Notes: generated from the sequence alone by a model not told the origin. Positions 38,103-48,007 are shown, numbered from the stretch's first letter. The stretch: 64,000 nt of DNA from Flexistipes sinusarabici DSM 4947 (GCF_000218625.1 NC_015672.1:744001-808000); one strand, 5' to 3'. Made by a program: numbers and translations.

Positions 38103-38612
38103 ATGTCAGCTTTAATTAAATTGATAGACTCAATAAGTGAGTTTTTAGGGAAAATAATCAGTTATCTGGTTTATGTGCTGCTGATTGTTGTCGTATTTGA
38201 GGTTATAAGTCGGAAAGTTTTCGGAAGCCCAACTATTTGGGGGTTTGAGTTCAGTTTCATGTTATATGCCCTAATGTTTATGCTTGGATTTGGTTTTACA
38301 TTGAAGCATAAGATGCATATAGGCATAGATATTTTCTACTCAAATATGTCGCCCAGGAAACAGGGTTTTTTGGATTTGTTTACATATATAATTTTCTTCT
38401 TCCCCTTTATCTATTTTGCAGTAACATCTTCCATTACTTTTACCTCTCAATCGTGGCAGATGCTTGAGCACAGCCAATCGCCGTGGGCGCCACCTATTTA
38501 TCCCTTTAAGACAGTTATGCCTGTAGCTTTTTTGTTATTGGGATTTCAGGGGATAGCGGAGTTTCTTAAGGCGATTTATAAAATAAAAACAGGAGAAAAG
38601 TATGGGGCCTGA
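38103..38612 (+). CDS. dctQ: TRAP transporter small membrane subunit (DctQ family)
   Basis: 169 residues with four membrane helices: IISYLVYVLLIVVVFEVISR, FEFSFMLYALMFMLGFGFTL, YIIFFFPFIYFAVTSSI and FKTVMPVAFLLLGFQGIAEF. The DctQ pattern E-x2-R-K-x-F-x-S-P (EVISRKVFGSP) is present. It overlaps the start of dctM by 11 bp and works with it as the sodium-driven permease. Confidence 0.92.
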   Translation: MSALIKLIDSISEFLGKIISYLVYVLLIVVVFEVISRKVFGSPTIWGFEFSFMLYALMFMLGFGFTLKHKMHIGIDIFYSNMSPRKQGFLDLFTYIIFFFPFIYFAVTSSITFTSQSWQMLEHSQSPWAPPIYPFKTVMPVAFLLLGFQGIAEFLKAIYKIKTGEKYGA

Positions 38613-39924
38613 TTTTCTTTCTATAGCGATGTTTGTCGTACTTTTAATTGCAGTGTTCCTGGGTCACCCACTTGGTATAACATTGGGCGGACTGGGGATT
38701 ATTTTCGGTTTAATCGGTTACGGCCCCGGAGCTTTTTTTATACTGACCAGTAAAACTTACGGTCTTATGACAAATTATGTTCTGGTGGCTATACCTTTGT
38801 TTATCTTAATGGCCCAGTTTCTGGATAAATCAGGGGTTGCTGAGGATCTATACGAATCCATGTATATCGTTTTCGGGCCGGTGAGAGGTGGTCTGGCTAT
38901 GGCCACTATTGTCGTTAGTACTGTTTTTGCAGCTACCACAGGGATAATAGGTGCTTCGGTGGTTGCCATGGGTCTCCTTGCGGCACCGACCATGCTTTCC
39001 AAAGGTTATAAGAAGGAACTGACCGCAGGGGTCATTACAGCAGGAGGGACTCTGGGTATACTTATCCCGCCTTCCATTATGCTTGTTGTTTACGGCGGTC
39101 TTATAGGCATGTCTGTGGGAAAACTTTTCCTTGCGGCCTTTATCCCCGGCGTTACTCTTTCAATTCTTTATCTTATTTACGTCGGTATACTGTGTTATTT
39201 TAAACCGGAATACGGCCCTCCTTTGCCAAAGGAAGAAAGAACGCATACATTAAAAAGAAAAATTGGCATGACTCTGAAATCAATGCTTCCACCGCTGTTT
39301 CTTATTTTTGCAGTGCTGGGCAGTATAGCCGGAGGGATTGCAACACCTACCGAAGCGGCCGGTTTGGGCTCTGTCGGTGCACTTATACTTGCAATTTTAA
39401 ACAAAAGAGCCAACTTGCAGTTTTTTAAAGATTCTGCTTATTCCACACTTAAAATTACCTGTATGGTTATGCTGATATTTGTGGGTGCAAACTTTTATAC
39501 ATCAATTTTTATGGGACTTGGCGGCGGTGATATGTTTGAAAAGCTGCTGTTTTCCATTAGTTCTAACAAGTGGATTGTCCTGGCAATTATGATGTTTATC
39601 ATGTTTTTGCTTGGAATGTTTGTGGACTGGCTCGGGATACTGCTGCTTTGTGTGCCTATTTTCACTCCTATTGCGGTAAATCAGCTCGGCTTTGACCCAT
39701 TATGGTTTGCACTGATTGTCTGTGTAAATCTGCAAATGTCATTTTTGACTCCTCCGTTCGGCTATGCCTTATTTTATCTTAAAGGGGTGGCACCGGAAGG
39801 GATGCATTTGAGCCATATTTACAGAGGTATTATTCCTTTTGTGATTCTGCAGCTTATTGGTTTGGTTCTGATCGTAATGTTTCCAGAGATTGTAACCTGG
39901 CTTCCTAACCTGATAATGAATTAA
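38602..39924 (+). CDS. dctM: TRAP transporter large membrane subunit (DctM family)
   Basis: 440 residues, about 12 hydrophobic segments. Conserved blocks are LVAIPLFILMAQFLDKSGVA, TTGIIGASVVAMGLLAAP, GGTLGILIPPSIMLVVYG and IATPTEAAGLGSVGALILA; the last is the DctM signature near the second sodium-site hairpin. It is the transport core for the DctP ligand. The start codon lies within dctQ. Confidence 0.94.
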   Translation: MGPDFLSIAMFVVLLIAVFLGHPLGITLGGLGIIFGLIGYGPGAFFILTSKTYGLMTNYVLVAIPLFILMAQFLDKSGVAEDLYESMYIVFGPVRGGLAMATIVVSTVFAATTGIIGASVVAMGLLAAPTMLSKGYKKELTAGVITAGGTLGILIPPSIMLVVYGGLIGMSVGKLFLAAFIPGVTLSILYLIYVGILCYFKPEYGPPLPKEERTHTLKRKIGMTLKSMLPPLFLIFAVLGSIAGGIATPTEAAGLGSVGALILAILNKRANLQFFKDSAYSTLKITCMVMLIFVGANFYTSIFMGLGGGDMFEKLLFSISSNKWIVLAIMMFIMFLLGMFVDWLGILLLCVPIFTPIAVNQLGFDPLWFALIVCVNLQMSFLTPPFGYALFYLKGVAPEGMHLSHIYRGIIPFVILQLIGLVLIVMFPEIVTWLPNLIMN

Positions 39925-39935
39925 CGGGGGTTGAA

Positions 39936-41309
39936 TTGAAAAAAAATGTGCTGAAAAAGTTCCAGAAGATTGTTGGCAAAGGGAACTGTTTTATCTCCCC
40001 TGAGGAAACATCAGGTTACTGTTTTGATGCTTTTGCTAAAAGTAATGTTTTCCCTGAGGTTGTAGTTGCCCCCGAAAATGCAGAGTGTATCCCTGAAATT
40101 ATCAGGTTGTGTAATGAAGAAAATCTGGCTGTTGTCACACGAGGGGCAGGGACAAATCTAAGCGGAGGAACGCTACCTTTTGAAGGCAGCTGCGTCCTGC
40201 TTACAACGAAGCTTAACAAAATAAAAGAGATAAATAAGGCTGATCATTATGCCGTAGTTGAAGCCGGTGTTATAACAACTGATATTGCAAATGCTGCAGT
40301 AAAAGCGGGTCTTTTTTATCCGCCGGATCCCGGCAGCATGAATATTTCCACAGTTGGAGGAAATGTGGCGGAGAATGCCGGTGGACTCAGAGGCTTAAAG
40401 TACGGTGTTACAAAAGACTATCTGATGGGGCTTACACTTTTTGATGCTGAAGCTAATAAGGTTATAGGCGGAGGCAGAACTGTAAAACAGGTTACAGGAT
40501 TTAATCTGCCGGGACTTTTTGCAGGCTCGGAAGGCCTTTTGGGAATTATGACAGAATTTGTGTTGAAACTGATTCCACCGCCGGAGAGTTCCCGGTCAAT
40601 GCTTGTCATATATGAAAATATTCTAAAAGCATGTGACACCGTTTCAGAGATAATTGCTGAGAATATACTTCCGGCCACAATGGAGCTAATGGATAATTTT
40701 ACCATCAAAACAGTGGAGGAAGCCACGGCAATAGGTCTGCCGGTTGATGCGGGTGCGCTGTTGCTGCTGGAGATTGACGGACATCATGTACAAGTGGCTG
40801 ATGAGTTTGAGAAAGTGAAATATATTTGTGAGAAAAACGGCGGGCATCTGAAAACAGCGGAAGATGAAGAATCCAAAAATAAAATATGGGAAGCCAGGCG
40901 AAAGGCTTTGAGCAGTCTTGCGAGATTAAAACCGACGCTTATTCTTGAGGATGCAACCGTTCCCAGAAGCAAAATTTCCTCCATGATGTCTTCTATTATG
41001 GATATTTCCAGAAGATATGAAATTACTATAGGTACTTTCGGCCACGCCGGTGACGGCAACCTTCACCCGACAATTCTTACCGATAAAAGAGATAAGGAAG
41101 AGATGCTGCGTGTTGAGAAAGCAGTGGATGATATTTTCTCCGTTGCACTGAACCTCGGAGGTACACTCAGCGGAGAACATGGGGTAGGCACTGCAAAAGC
41201 CAAATATCTGGAAATGGAATACGGCAGCGGTACAGTAAAATTTATGAAGAATCTAAAAAAAGGTGTAGATGCAGGAAATGTTTTGAATCCAGGGAAAATG
41301 GGTTTATAA
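39936..41309 (+). CDS. FAD-linked 2-hydroxyacid dehydrogenase, GlcD/D-lactate dehydrogenase family
   Basis: 457 residues, VAO/PCMH flavoprotein. The FAD-binding PP loop is VVTRGAGTNLSGGTLPFEG. YPPDPGSMNISTVGGNVAENAGGLRGLKYG and HAGDGNLHPTI are typical, and GTLSGEHGVGTAK closes the C-terminal domain. Paired with the following Fe-S protein it should oxidise D-lactate or glycolate. The start is a TTG at 39936 with GGGGG ahead of it, 11 bp after dctM. Substrate cannot be read from sequence; context favours D-lactate, complementing the L-lactate LutABC system on the other strand. Confidence 0.9.
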   Translation: MKKNVLKKFQKIVGKGNCFISPEETSGYCFDAFAKSNVFPEVVVAPENAECIPEIIRLCNEENLAVVTRGAGTNLSGGTLPFEGSCVLLTTKLNKIKEINKADHYAVVEAGVITTDIANAAVKAGLFYPPDPGSMNISTVGGNVAENAGGLRGLKYGVTKDYLMGLTLFDAEANKVIGGGRTVKQVTGFNLPGLFAGSEGLLGIMTEFVLKLIPPPESSRSMLVIYENILKACDTVSEIIAENILPATMELMDNFTIKTVEEATAIGLPVDAGALLLLEIDGHHVQVADEFEKVKYICEKNGGHLKTAEDEESKNKIWEARRKALSSLARLKPTLILEDATVPRSKISSMMSSIMDISRRYEITIGTFGHAGDGNLHPTILTDKRDKEEMLRVEKAVDDIFSVALNLGGTLSGEHGVGTAKAKYLEMEYGSGTVKFMKNLKKGVDAGNVLNPGKMGL

Positions 41310-41310
41310 C

Positions 41311-42564
41311 ATGGAAGATCTTGTAAAGGAACTCAAAGAGCTGGAAGAGCTTGTTATAAAGTGTATGAAATGCGGTACATGTCAGGCTCACTGTCCGCTG
41401 TACAAAAAGGATTTCTTTGAGCAGTCTGTTGCCCGCGGCAAAATATCGATGATAGAGTCGGTATATGAAGGTAATTTAAAAGACGCTTCCCGTATTTTAA
41501 AATACATTGATTACTGCTTGATGTGCGGCAGGTGTAAAAATAACTGTCCCAGCGGTGTCAAAACTGATGAAATTTTTCTAAGAGCAAAAAGCGCTTTGCG
41601 AAAAGTTGAAAAGCTGCCTTCCTGGGGCAAATTTGTTTTAAAGATAGTCATGGAGAAACCTGAACTGCTGTCCAGAATATCTCCGCTTATGCATATAGGA
41701 TTAAAATTCGGCAGTAAGCAGGTGAAAGATGATGTGTTTAAACCGTTATTCGGTTTATATTCACGTAATGTTGCTTCCTTTGCTAAAAAAAGCTTTTGTG
41801 ACGATTATGCCGGTTTCCATCAAGCGGAAAATGAAAAATTGCGCGTTATCTTTTATCCCGGGTGTGCAGTAAATTATATGTACAAACATTGGGGAGAGAC
41901 TATTGTAAAGTTGCTGAAAAAACTGAATGTATCGGTATATGTTCCTGATGTGAATAAGTGCTGTGGTATTCCTGCTGCAACTTTAGGTGATATGGAACTC
42001 TACGCCAAAATGGTTGATGAAAACAGACGGCTTTTTAAAAGTCTTGATGCAGGGTATGTTATAACATGCTGTCCCACATGTTCATATGGCCTGTTTGACA
42101 TGGGGGAAACGGTTGCACATGAAACGTTTGATAAAAAAGAGATGGATATCCTGGTATTTTTAAAAGAAGTGATAGGCTTATCACCGAAGCAATTGACTTT
42201 AGAGAAGACTTCACTGCATATACCATGTCACTACAATCACTCCGAAGATGCACTTCTGAAAAACCTTATAACTGATATTTCTGAAAATTATTACGAACTG
42301 AAAGATCAGTCCTGCTGTGGTTTTGGCGGTACTTTTAATTTGAAGAATTACGATTCGTCAAAAAATATTGTTAAAAATAAGACTGTAGAAGTTCGTGAAG
42401 AGAAGGTCAAAAAGTTGTTTACACCTTGTCCCGGCTGTGCTATGCAATTAACCGATGGTATAATTCGTGAGGGCGGCGAGGCGGATGTTTTACATCCTGT
42501 TGAGCTTATTTACAGGGGGCTGATCGATTCAGATGTTTCAGAAGATAAAACCGAAGAGAATTAG
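41311..42564 (+). CDS. Fe-S oxidoreductase partner (GlcF-like, CCG domains)
   Basis: 417 residues. Two N-terminal 4Fe-4S motifs (CMKCGTCQAHCP, CLMCGRCKNNCP) precede twin CCG domains (IFYPGCAVNYMYKHWGE with KCCGIPA, and HIPCHYNHSED with SCCGFGGTF and CPGCAMQL). It accepts electrons from the GlcD-like flavoprotein and passes them to the respiratory chain. It begins 1 bp after the upstream stop. The architecture resembles the C-terminal half of the LutB-LutA fusion at 33925-36057. Confidence 0.9.
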   Translation: MEDLVKELKELEELVIKCMKCGTCQAHCPLYKKDFFEQSVARGKISMIESVYEGNLKDASRILKYIDYCLMCGRCKNNCPSGVKTDEIFLRAKSALRKVEKLPSWGKFVLKIVMEKPELLSRISPLMHIGLKFGSKQVKDDVFKPLFGLYSRNVASFAKKSFCDDYAGFHQAENEKLRVIFYPGCAVNYMYKHWGETIVKLLKKLNVSVYVPDVNKCCGIPAATLGDMELYAKMVDENRRLFKSLDAGYVITCCPTCSYGLFDMGETVAHETFDKKEMDILVFLKEVIGLSPKQLTLEKTSLHIPCHYNHSEDALLKNLITDISENYYELKDQSCCGFGGTFNLKNYDSSKNIVKNKTVEVREEKVKKLFTPCPGCAMQLTDGIIREGGEADVLHPVELIYRGLIDSDVSEDKTEEN

Positions 42565-43267
42565 TGACGAAATATATTTTCAAATAAGGGATTTGATTTT
42601 AAACGGTGAGCTTAAACCCGGTCAGAAACTTCCTCCTGAAAGGGAGCTGGCCGAGAGTATGAGTGTGAGCAGGCCTTCCCTGAGAGAGGCTCTGAACAAG
42701 CTGGTTGCACAGGGATATCTGGAGCAGGTTCAGGGCGGCGGAACGTATGTTAAATCCATAACAGCCACATCAATCGATAATGCCATTGAAGAGTTTGTAA
42801 AACGTGATGATGCCATTTTTGATCTTATGGAAGTACGTAAGATACTGGAAACATGGGCGGCTTATGCAGCTGCAGAAAGGGCTTCTGAAAAAGAAATTAA
42901 TAACATGTTTGAATTTCTGGAAGAGATGAGAATAGCCAAAGAGCACGGTCAAATCGGCTATATTTCCGATACAAATTTTCATTTTGCCATTTCCCATGCA
43001 ACCCATAACGTGCTGCTTGTTCACGTAATGAATAATATTTATCAGTGGATTGAGCGTGTCAGTTATGAGATTAGATCAAGAATGCATAACAAGCCGGACA
43101 GCCACGAACTGCTTTTCAGACATCATACTGATATATTTAATGCTATAAAGTCAAAAGATCACAACCTTGCTTATGGCAAAATGCTTGTTCATATGAATTA
43201 TATAGAGCAGGAACTGGAAAGAATATTTAATAAAGGTAAACAAAAAGAAAGTCTCGAAGATTCTTGA
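42533..43267 (+). CDS. GntR/FadR-family transcriptional regulator, LldR-like
   Basis: 244 residues. The winged helix (about 10-75) has GELKPGQKLPPERELAESM and SRPSLREALNKLVAQGYLEQ, followed by GGGTYV. The C-terminal FCD domain has metal-ligand-like residues in SDTNFHFAISHATHN and HHTDIFNAIKSKD. The FadR/LldR branch senses small organic acids. The gene starts inside the 3' end of the Fe-S gene (32-bp overlap), so it is co-expressed with its likely targets. It is the obvious candidate for binding the TGGT-N3-ACCA sites at 36555 and 36760. Confidence 0.9.
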   Translation: MFQKIKPKRISDEIYFQIRDLILNGELKPGQKLPPERELAESMSVSRPSLREALNKLVAQGYLEQVQGGGTYVKSITATSIDNAIEEFVKRDDAIFDLMEVRKILETWAAYAAAERASEKEINNMFEFLEEMRIAKEHGQIGYISDTNFHFAISHATHNVLLVHVMNNIYQWIERVSYEIRSRMHNKPDSHELLFRHHTDIFNAIKSKDHNLAYGKMLVHMNYIEQELERIFNKGKQKESLEDS

Positions 43268-43299
43268 AATAAAGCTCATTCTATTGTTCAAATCTCAAC

Positions 43300-43437
43300 G
43301 TTTGATGTTAGTGACAGTGGGCGTGAAAGTGAGTCTAATAAGTAAGCTATTGTAAAATTAATACTCGTTTCGACGTCTCTCGTATAACGTATCACATCTT
43401 ACATTTCACAACATTTAACGAATTTTACGTTTACTTT
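43300..43437. repeat. Remnant of short-repeat mosaic between the GntR gene and pgsA
   Basis: Contains GTGACAGTGGGCGTGAAAGTG and, in reverse orientation, an ACGT-rich patch (ACGTCTCTCGTATAACG) resembling the GACGTAATGCGT patch at 9530-9605. No gene seen. Confidence 0.5.
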
Positions 43438-43439
43438 TC

Positions 43440-44018
43440 ATGAAATTATATTTAAAAAACGGTATGTTAAATATTCCTAATACATTAACTATTTTAAGAA
43501 TCATCCTTTTACCTTTGTTTATAATGAAATTAAGCAGGGGGGAGATTGAGCAGGCATTTATTGTTTTTTCTATAGCTGCCTTTACTGATCTCCTGGATGG
43601 TTTTATTGCCAGAAAACTTTCAATGATAACTCCTCTTGGCCAAATTCTTGATCCGCTTGCTGATAAGATTATGATAATAGGCGGTTTTGTGGCCATCTAT
43701 CTTTCAGATTTACCTGTTCAGATCAGTTCCTTTTTTCTGTTTTTTGTCTATCTTAAGGAATTTTACACAATTTTGGGAATTTCTGTAATTTATTTATTTA
43801 AAGGTAAAATCAATATTCAGCCCAATATATTCGGTAAAATGGCCACGTTTATGGAATCTTTGACCATTCTGATTTTGCTTGTTTCCAATCTTACCGGAAT
43901 GTTTGCTCATTTTGTCAACTACCTTGCAATGGCAACAATCGGATTTATTACAGCTGCAATTGTGTCCTACACATTGGACGGCATTGATTATATGACAAAA
44001 AATGAACAGTACTCATGA
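43440..44018 (+). CDS. pgsA: CDP-diacylglycerol--glycerol-3-phosphate 3-phosphatidyltransferase
   Basis: Makes phosphatidylglycerophosphate, the precursor of phosphatidylglycerol and cardiolipin. It has 192 residues if started at 43440; an internal ATG at 43464 (MLNIPNTLTILRII) matches the usual N-terminus better. The CDP-alcohol phosphotransferase motif is DGFIARKLSMITPLGQILDP followed by LADK. Several hydrophobic helices follow. It has no operon partner and is flanked by repeat debris on both sides. Confidence 0.9.
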   Translation: MKLYLKNGMLNIPNTLTILRIILLPLFIMKLSRGEIEQAFIVFSIAAFTDLLDGFIARKLSMITPLGQILDPLADKIMIIGGFVAIYLSDLPVQISSFFLFFVYLKEFYTILGISVIYLFKGKINIQPNIFGKMATFMESLTILILLVSNLTGMFAHFVNYLAMATIGFITAAIVSYTLDGIDYMTKNEQYS

Positions 44019-44188
44019 TAACAAGTTGCAGTCAAGAGAGTAACCCCCAAAAACATAATAATCTTTTAAAAGTGGCGTATTATTATTGGTGAACTGGTGA
44101 AATAGAGAAGTAGAGAAGTGGTGTATTAGTTGAGTCGTTGAGTGGTGTATTTGTATATTGGTTGGTTTAGCATTCAACATTAAATTGT
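44017..44188. repeat. Anchor motif and degraded short repeats after pgsA
   Basis: Begins at the pgsA stop with GATAACAAGTTGCAGTCAA, a variant of the anchor also found at about 9412 and 52827. Runs of GTGAAATAGAGAAGTAGAG and GTGGTGTATTxGT-type words follow, a faded mosaic. No gene seen. Confidence 0.5.
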
Positions 44189-44335
44189 TGTCAACACTGA
44201 AATAGAATCCCCGAAATCACCAGCTGAAAATTCTTCGGTACAGCTAAATTTTTTAAATTATTCATGGCCATTTTATGATACCTTCTGTCAGGAATCCTTT
44301 TTTTGTTCATACATGCGTTAATCTGTTTTCAAAGC
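44189..44335. mobile_element. Degenerate end of an IS21 no. 1-like element
   Basis: From TGTCAACACTGAAATAGAA onward the sequence parallels the left end of the IS21 element at 11833 (CCCCGAAATCACCRGCTGAA, then GATACCYTCTGTCAG) with scattered substitutions and gaps. The rest of the element is absent. It is an old solo end, showing this IS has been in the genome for some time. Confidence 0.8.
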
Positions 44336-44377
44336 TTTTACATTGTGCAAAGACCCCGAAAGATAACGTCTCATAAA

Positions 44378-44406
44378 ATAAAAAAAGGAGGGGAAATCCC
44401 CTCCTT
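44378..44406 (-). terminator. Rho-independent terminator of nifJ
   Basis: On the minus strand a perfect 9-bp stem AAGGAGGGG/CCCCTCCTT with a 4-nt loop is followed by a T-run (TTTTTTTATTTT). It lies 11 bp past the nifJ stop. Confidence 0.9.
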
Positions 44407-44416
44407 AGTGTTGTTA

Positions 44417-47400
44417 CTATTCTTCGTTACTGTTTTGTTTGAAGCAGTCTATATTCTCTGCTAACTGCTTGGTCAGGTTGAACCTGAATCTCGTTTTTTC
44501 CTCGGCAATATCAGCCAGCTCTTTGGCTCTTTCGGGGAACATTTTTGCCACGGCTCTGAACCTGTTTTCGGACTTCATATATTCGGCTACTGAAACAGAA
44601 GGTTCTTTACTGTCTATTTGCAGAGGATTTTTGCCCTGAGCTTTCAACCTGGGGTCGAATCTATACAGCATCCAGTATCCACTCTTAACGGCTGTCCTTT
44701 GCTGCTCAACACCTTTGGACATATCGATTCCGTGAGCGATACAATGTGAATCAGCTATTATCATGGAAGGTCCGTCATAAGATTCGGCTTCTTTAAATGC
44801 TTTGACACATTGTGCCTGATTGGACAGAGAAACTTTGGCTACATAAATATGTCCGTAAGTCATTGCTATCATACCGAGATCCTTTTTCTCCAGATCTTTA
44901 CCGGCGAAAGCGAATTTTGCAAATGAACCGATGGATGTGGCTTTTGAAGCCTGACCGCCTGTGTTTGAGTAAACTTCAGTATCAAGTACGAGTACATTTA
45001 CATCATTTTCCTGAGCGAGCACATGATCAAGTCCGCCGTAACCTATGTCATAAGCCCAGCCGTCACCACCTACAACCCATATGGATTTTTTGATAAGAGC
45101 ATCTGCAACTTCCAGAAGTTTTTTCGATTTTTCGTTATTTATCTCATTCAATTTCTCTTTGAGTTTTGCAACCCTTTCTCTCTGCTCTTCTATTGCAGTT
45201 TGAGTGCTTTGGTCTGCATTTGCTATTTCGTCAACAAATTTACTTCCCAACTCATCCTTAAGTTCATCAAGGAGTTCCAAAGCAAATTCTTTTGATTTTT
45301 CAACAGCAAGACTCATACCATAACCCACTTCTGCGTTATCTTCAAAAAGAGAGTTTGTCCATGCCGGTCCTCTACCGTCCTGTCTCTTTGTGTAGGGTGT
45401 TGTGGGAAGATTACCGCCGTAAATGGATGAACATCCGGTGGCATTTGCAATAAGTGCTCTGTCACCGAAAAGGTGTGCCATCAGTCTCACATAGGGGGTT
45501 TCACCGCAGCCGGCACATGCACCGGAAAATTCGAACAGATGAGGTGTAAGCTGGCTTCCTTTCAGTGTGTTTCTGTTAAATTTGGACGGATCCAGCTCCG
45601 GGATGGTTTGGAAAAACTTGAAGTTTTCTCTTTCCTGAGCCCTTAGCGGAGGCTGAGGCTCCATATTGATTGCTTTATATTTAGGATCTGTTTTGCTTTT
45701 TGCAGGGCAGTTATAAACGCATGCCCCGCAGCCGGTACAGTCTTCAACGGCAACTTGAATACTGAATTTCATCCCTTTGAACTCTTTTCCTCTGGCGTCC
45801 GTGTATTTGAATGTTTCAGGAGCGTTTTTCAACTCACTTTCATCGTAAACTTTCATCCTGATTGTTGCGTGCGGGCAAACAAAGGAGCATATTCCGCACT
45901 GAATACATATTTCGGGATCCCATACCGGTGTCTGTAATGCAATGTTTCTCTTTTCATATTTAGAGGTACCGGTCGGGTATGTCCCGTCATCAGGCAGCCA
46001 GGAAACGGGTACGTCATCGCCTTCGTAAGCCACCATTTTGCTTATAGCTTTTTTAACGAATTCCGGTGCATTCGGATCGTCGATATATTTTTTCATTTTA
46101 ATATCACTGGTTACAGAAGAAGGTACTTTAACCTGATGAAGCTGATTGGCCCCGGCATCTACGGCTTTGTTATTCATCTCAACTATTTCGTCTCCGTATT
46201 TTCCGTAAGTTTTCTTAATGGTTTCCTTGATTGCTTTGACAGCTTCATCGAATGGAAGAATTTCTGAAATTTTAAAGAATGCCGTCTGCAGAATAACGTT
46301 AATTCTGGGTCCTAAACCGATTTCTTCTGCGATATCGTTGGCATTGATAACGTAAAATTTCGCCTCTTTTTCTATCAAGTCTTTCTGAACTTCTGCAGGA
46401 AGCTTGTCCCATACTTCGTCTTTTGAATAAAAGCTGTTCAGAAGGAATGTACCGCCTTTTTTAAGTTTTTTGACTATATCGTAATGCTCCAAAAAAGCGA
46501 AATTATGACATCCGATAAAGTCAGCCTTTTGAACAAGATATGAGCTCTTTATCTCCCTTTGACCAAATCTAACGTGAGATGTGGTCATTGATCCGGCTTT
46601 CTTTGAGTCATACACAAAATAAGCCTGAACTTTGTTGTCGGTCAGATCACCGATGATTTTGGCTGAGTTTTTGTTGGCACCTACTGTACCGTCCGAACCC
46701 AGACCGAAAAACATTCCGTTGAAAACATCGTCCTGGGGTGTAAGCCATTCTGGATTATAATCGATACTTCTGTCTGTTACATCGTCTTTGATTCCCACTG
46801 AAAAATTGTTCAGAGGTTCTTTTTTATCAAGATTATCGAAAACCCCTTTTATCATGGCCGGGGTAAAATCTTTTGAGCCAAGTCCGTATCTTCCGCCTAC
46901 TATTGTTGGGTATCCGTCGTAAGAAATCATCTTTTTCTGCATAGCTTCGCCGATAGCCGTTCTTATATCAAGATAAAGCGGCTCGCCGAGTGATCCCGGT
47001 TCTTTTGTTCTGTCCAAAACTGCCATTTTGTCAGCCGTTTTGGGAAGAGCATCAACAAAAGCTTCAAGAGGGAACGGTCTGAACAATCTTATTTTGATAA
47101 CACCGACTTTTTCTCCCCGGGAAACCATATACTCAACGGTTTCCTCCACAACATCGGCTCCGGATCCCATTATGATTATAACTTTTTCTGCCTCAGGATG
47201 ACCTACGTAATCAACGAGGTTATACCTGCGTCCTGTAAGTTCGAAAAATTTATCCATCTGTTTCTGGAGAATTTGTGGGCATTCGTCATAATACTTATTT
47301 ACTGCTTCCCGGCTTTGAAAAAAAACATCCGGGTTCTGTGAGGTACCTTTAATAGTCGGGTTTTCAGGATTAAGCGCATTTTTTCTGTGATTAGCAATAA

Positions 47401-47998
47401 GCTCATCAGAGATCATGCTTTTCATCTGGTCTTTGGTCAATTCTTCTGTTGTTCTGATTTCATGAGAAGTTCTGAAACCATCGAAGAAATGAAGAAATGG
47501 TACACGTGATTCAAGAGAAGCTGCCTGGGCTATCAGTGCTGAATCCATAACCTCCTGGGGACTGTTTGAAGCCAGCATCGCCCATCCGGTCTGTCTGCAT
47601 GCCATAACATCGGAATGATCTCCGAAAATGGAAAGAGCATGTGATGCTACAGCTCTGGCACTAACGTGAAACACCGCCGGTGTAAGTTCTCCGGCTATTT
47701 TATACATATTCGGTATCATAAGAAGCAGCCCCTGAGAGGCTGTAAAAGTAGTTGTTAGTGCCCCTGTTGTAAGTGAGCCGTGGCACGCTCCGGCGGCACC
47801 GGCTTCTGACTGCATTTCCACAACTTTGGGTACAGAACCCCAGATATTTTTTTCACCTTTTGCACTTTTTTCATCAGCCTTTTCTCCCATATCCGAAGAA
47901 GGGGTTATAGGATAAATGGCAATTACTTCATTAACAGCATGTGCAACATGGGCTGCTGCAGTGTTACCGTCAATGTTTACAAAATTTCGCTCTGACAT
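44417..47998 (-). CDS. nifJ: Pyruvate:ferredoxin (flavodoxin) oxidoreductase, single-chain
   Basis: Oxidatively decarboxylates pyruvate to acetyl-CoA and reduces ferredoxin. It has 1193 residues with the fused domain order. Domain I is at the N-terminus (YPITPSSDMGE). The CoA region and domain III follow. Two 4Fe-4S clusters are in CIQCGICSFVCP and CTGCGACVYNCP, then the proximal-cluster/ThDP domain has CAGCGETPYVRL, NATGCSSIYGGN and GGDGWAYDIGYGG, with NTGGQASKATS for Mg/ThDP. GGAGG precedes the ATG and a strong terminator follows, so it is monocistronic. It would consume the pyruvate made by the lactate genes just upstream on the chromosome. Confidence 0.97.
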   Translation of the reverse strand: MSERNFVNIDGNTAAAHVAHAVNEVIAIYPITPSSDMGEKADEKSAKGEKNIWGSVPKVVEMQSEAGAAGACHGSLTTGALTTTFTASQGLLLMIPNMYKIAGELTPAVFHVSARAVASHALSIFGDHSDVMACRQTGWAMLASNSPQEVMDSALIAQAASLESRVPFLHFFDGFRTSHEIRTTEELTKDQMKSMISDELIANHRKNALNPENPTIKGTSQNPDVFFQSREAVNKYYDECPQILQKQMDKFFELTGRRYNLVDYVGHPEAEKVIIIMGSGADVVEETVEYMVSRGEKVGVIKIRLFRPFPLEAFVDALPKTADKMAVLDRTKEPGSLGEPLYLDIRTAIGEAMQKKMISYDGYPTIVGGRYGLGSKDFTPAMIKGVFDNLDKKEPLNNFSVGIKDDVTDRSIDYNPEWLTPQDDVFNGMFFGLGSDGTVGANKNSAKIIGDLTDNKVQAYFVYDSKKAGSMTTSHVRFGQREIKSSYLVQKADFIGCHNFAFLEHYDIVKKLKKGGTFLLNSFYSKDEVWDKLPAEVQKDLIEKEAKFYVINANDIAEEIGLGPRINVILQTAFFKISEILPFDEAVKAIKETIKKTYGKYGDEIVEMNNKAVDAGANQLHQVKVPSSVTSDIKMKKYIDDPNAPEFVKKAISKMVAYEGDDVPVSWLPDDGTYPTGTSKYEKRNIALQTPVWDPEICIQCGICSFVCPHATIRMKVYDESELKNAPETFKYTDARGKEFKGMKFSIQVAVEDCTGCGACVYNCPAKSKTDPKYKAINMEPQPPLRAQERENFKFFQTIPELDPSKFNRNTLKGSQLTPHLFEFSGACAGCGETPYVRLMAHLFGDRALIANATGCSSIYGGNLPTTPYTKRQDGRGPAWTNSLFEDNAEVGYGMSLAVEKSKEFALELLDELKDELGSKFVDEIANADQSTQTAIEEQRERVAKLKEKLNEINNEKSKKLLEVADALIKKSIWVVGGDGWAYDIGYGGLDHVLAQENDVNVLVLDTEVYSNTGGQASKATSIGSFAKFAFAGKDLEKKDLGMIAMTYGHIYVAKVSLSNQAQCVKAFKEAESYDGPSMIIADSHCIAHGIDMSKGVEQQRTAVKSGYWMLYRFDPRLKAQGKNPLQIDSKEPSVSVAEYMKSENRFRAVAKMFPERAKELADIAEEKTRFRFNLTKQLAENIDCFKQNSNEE

Positions 47999-48007
47999 AG
48001 TTCCTCC

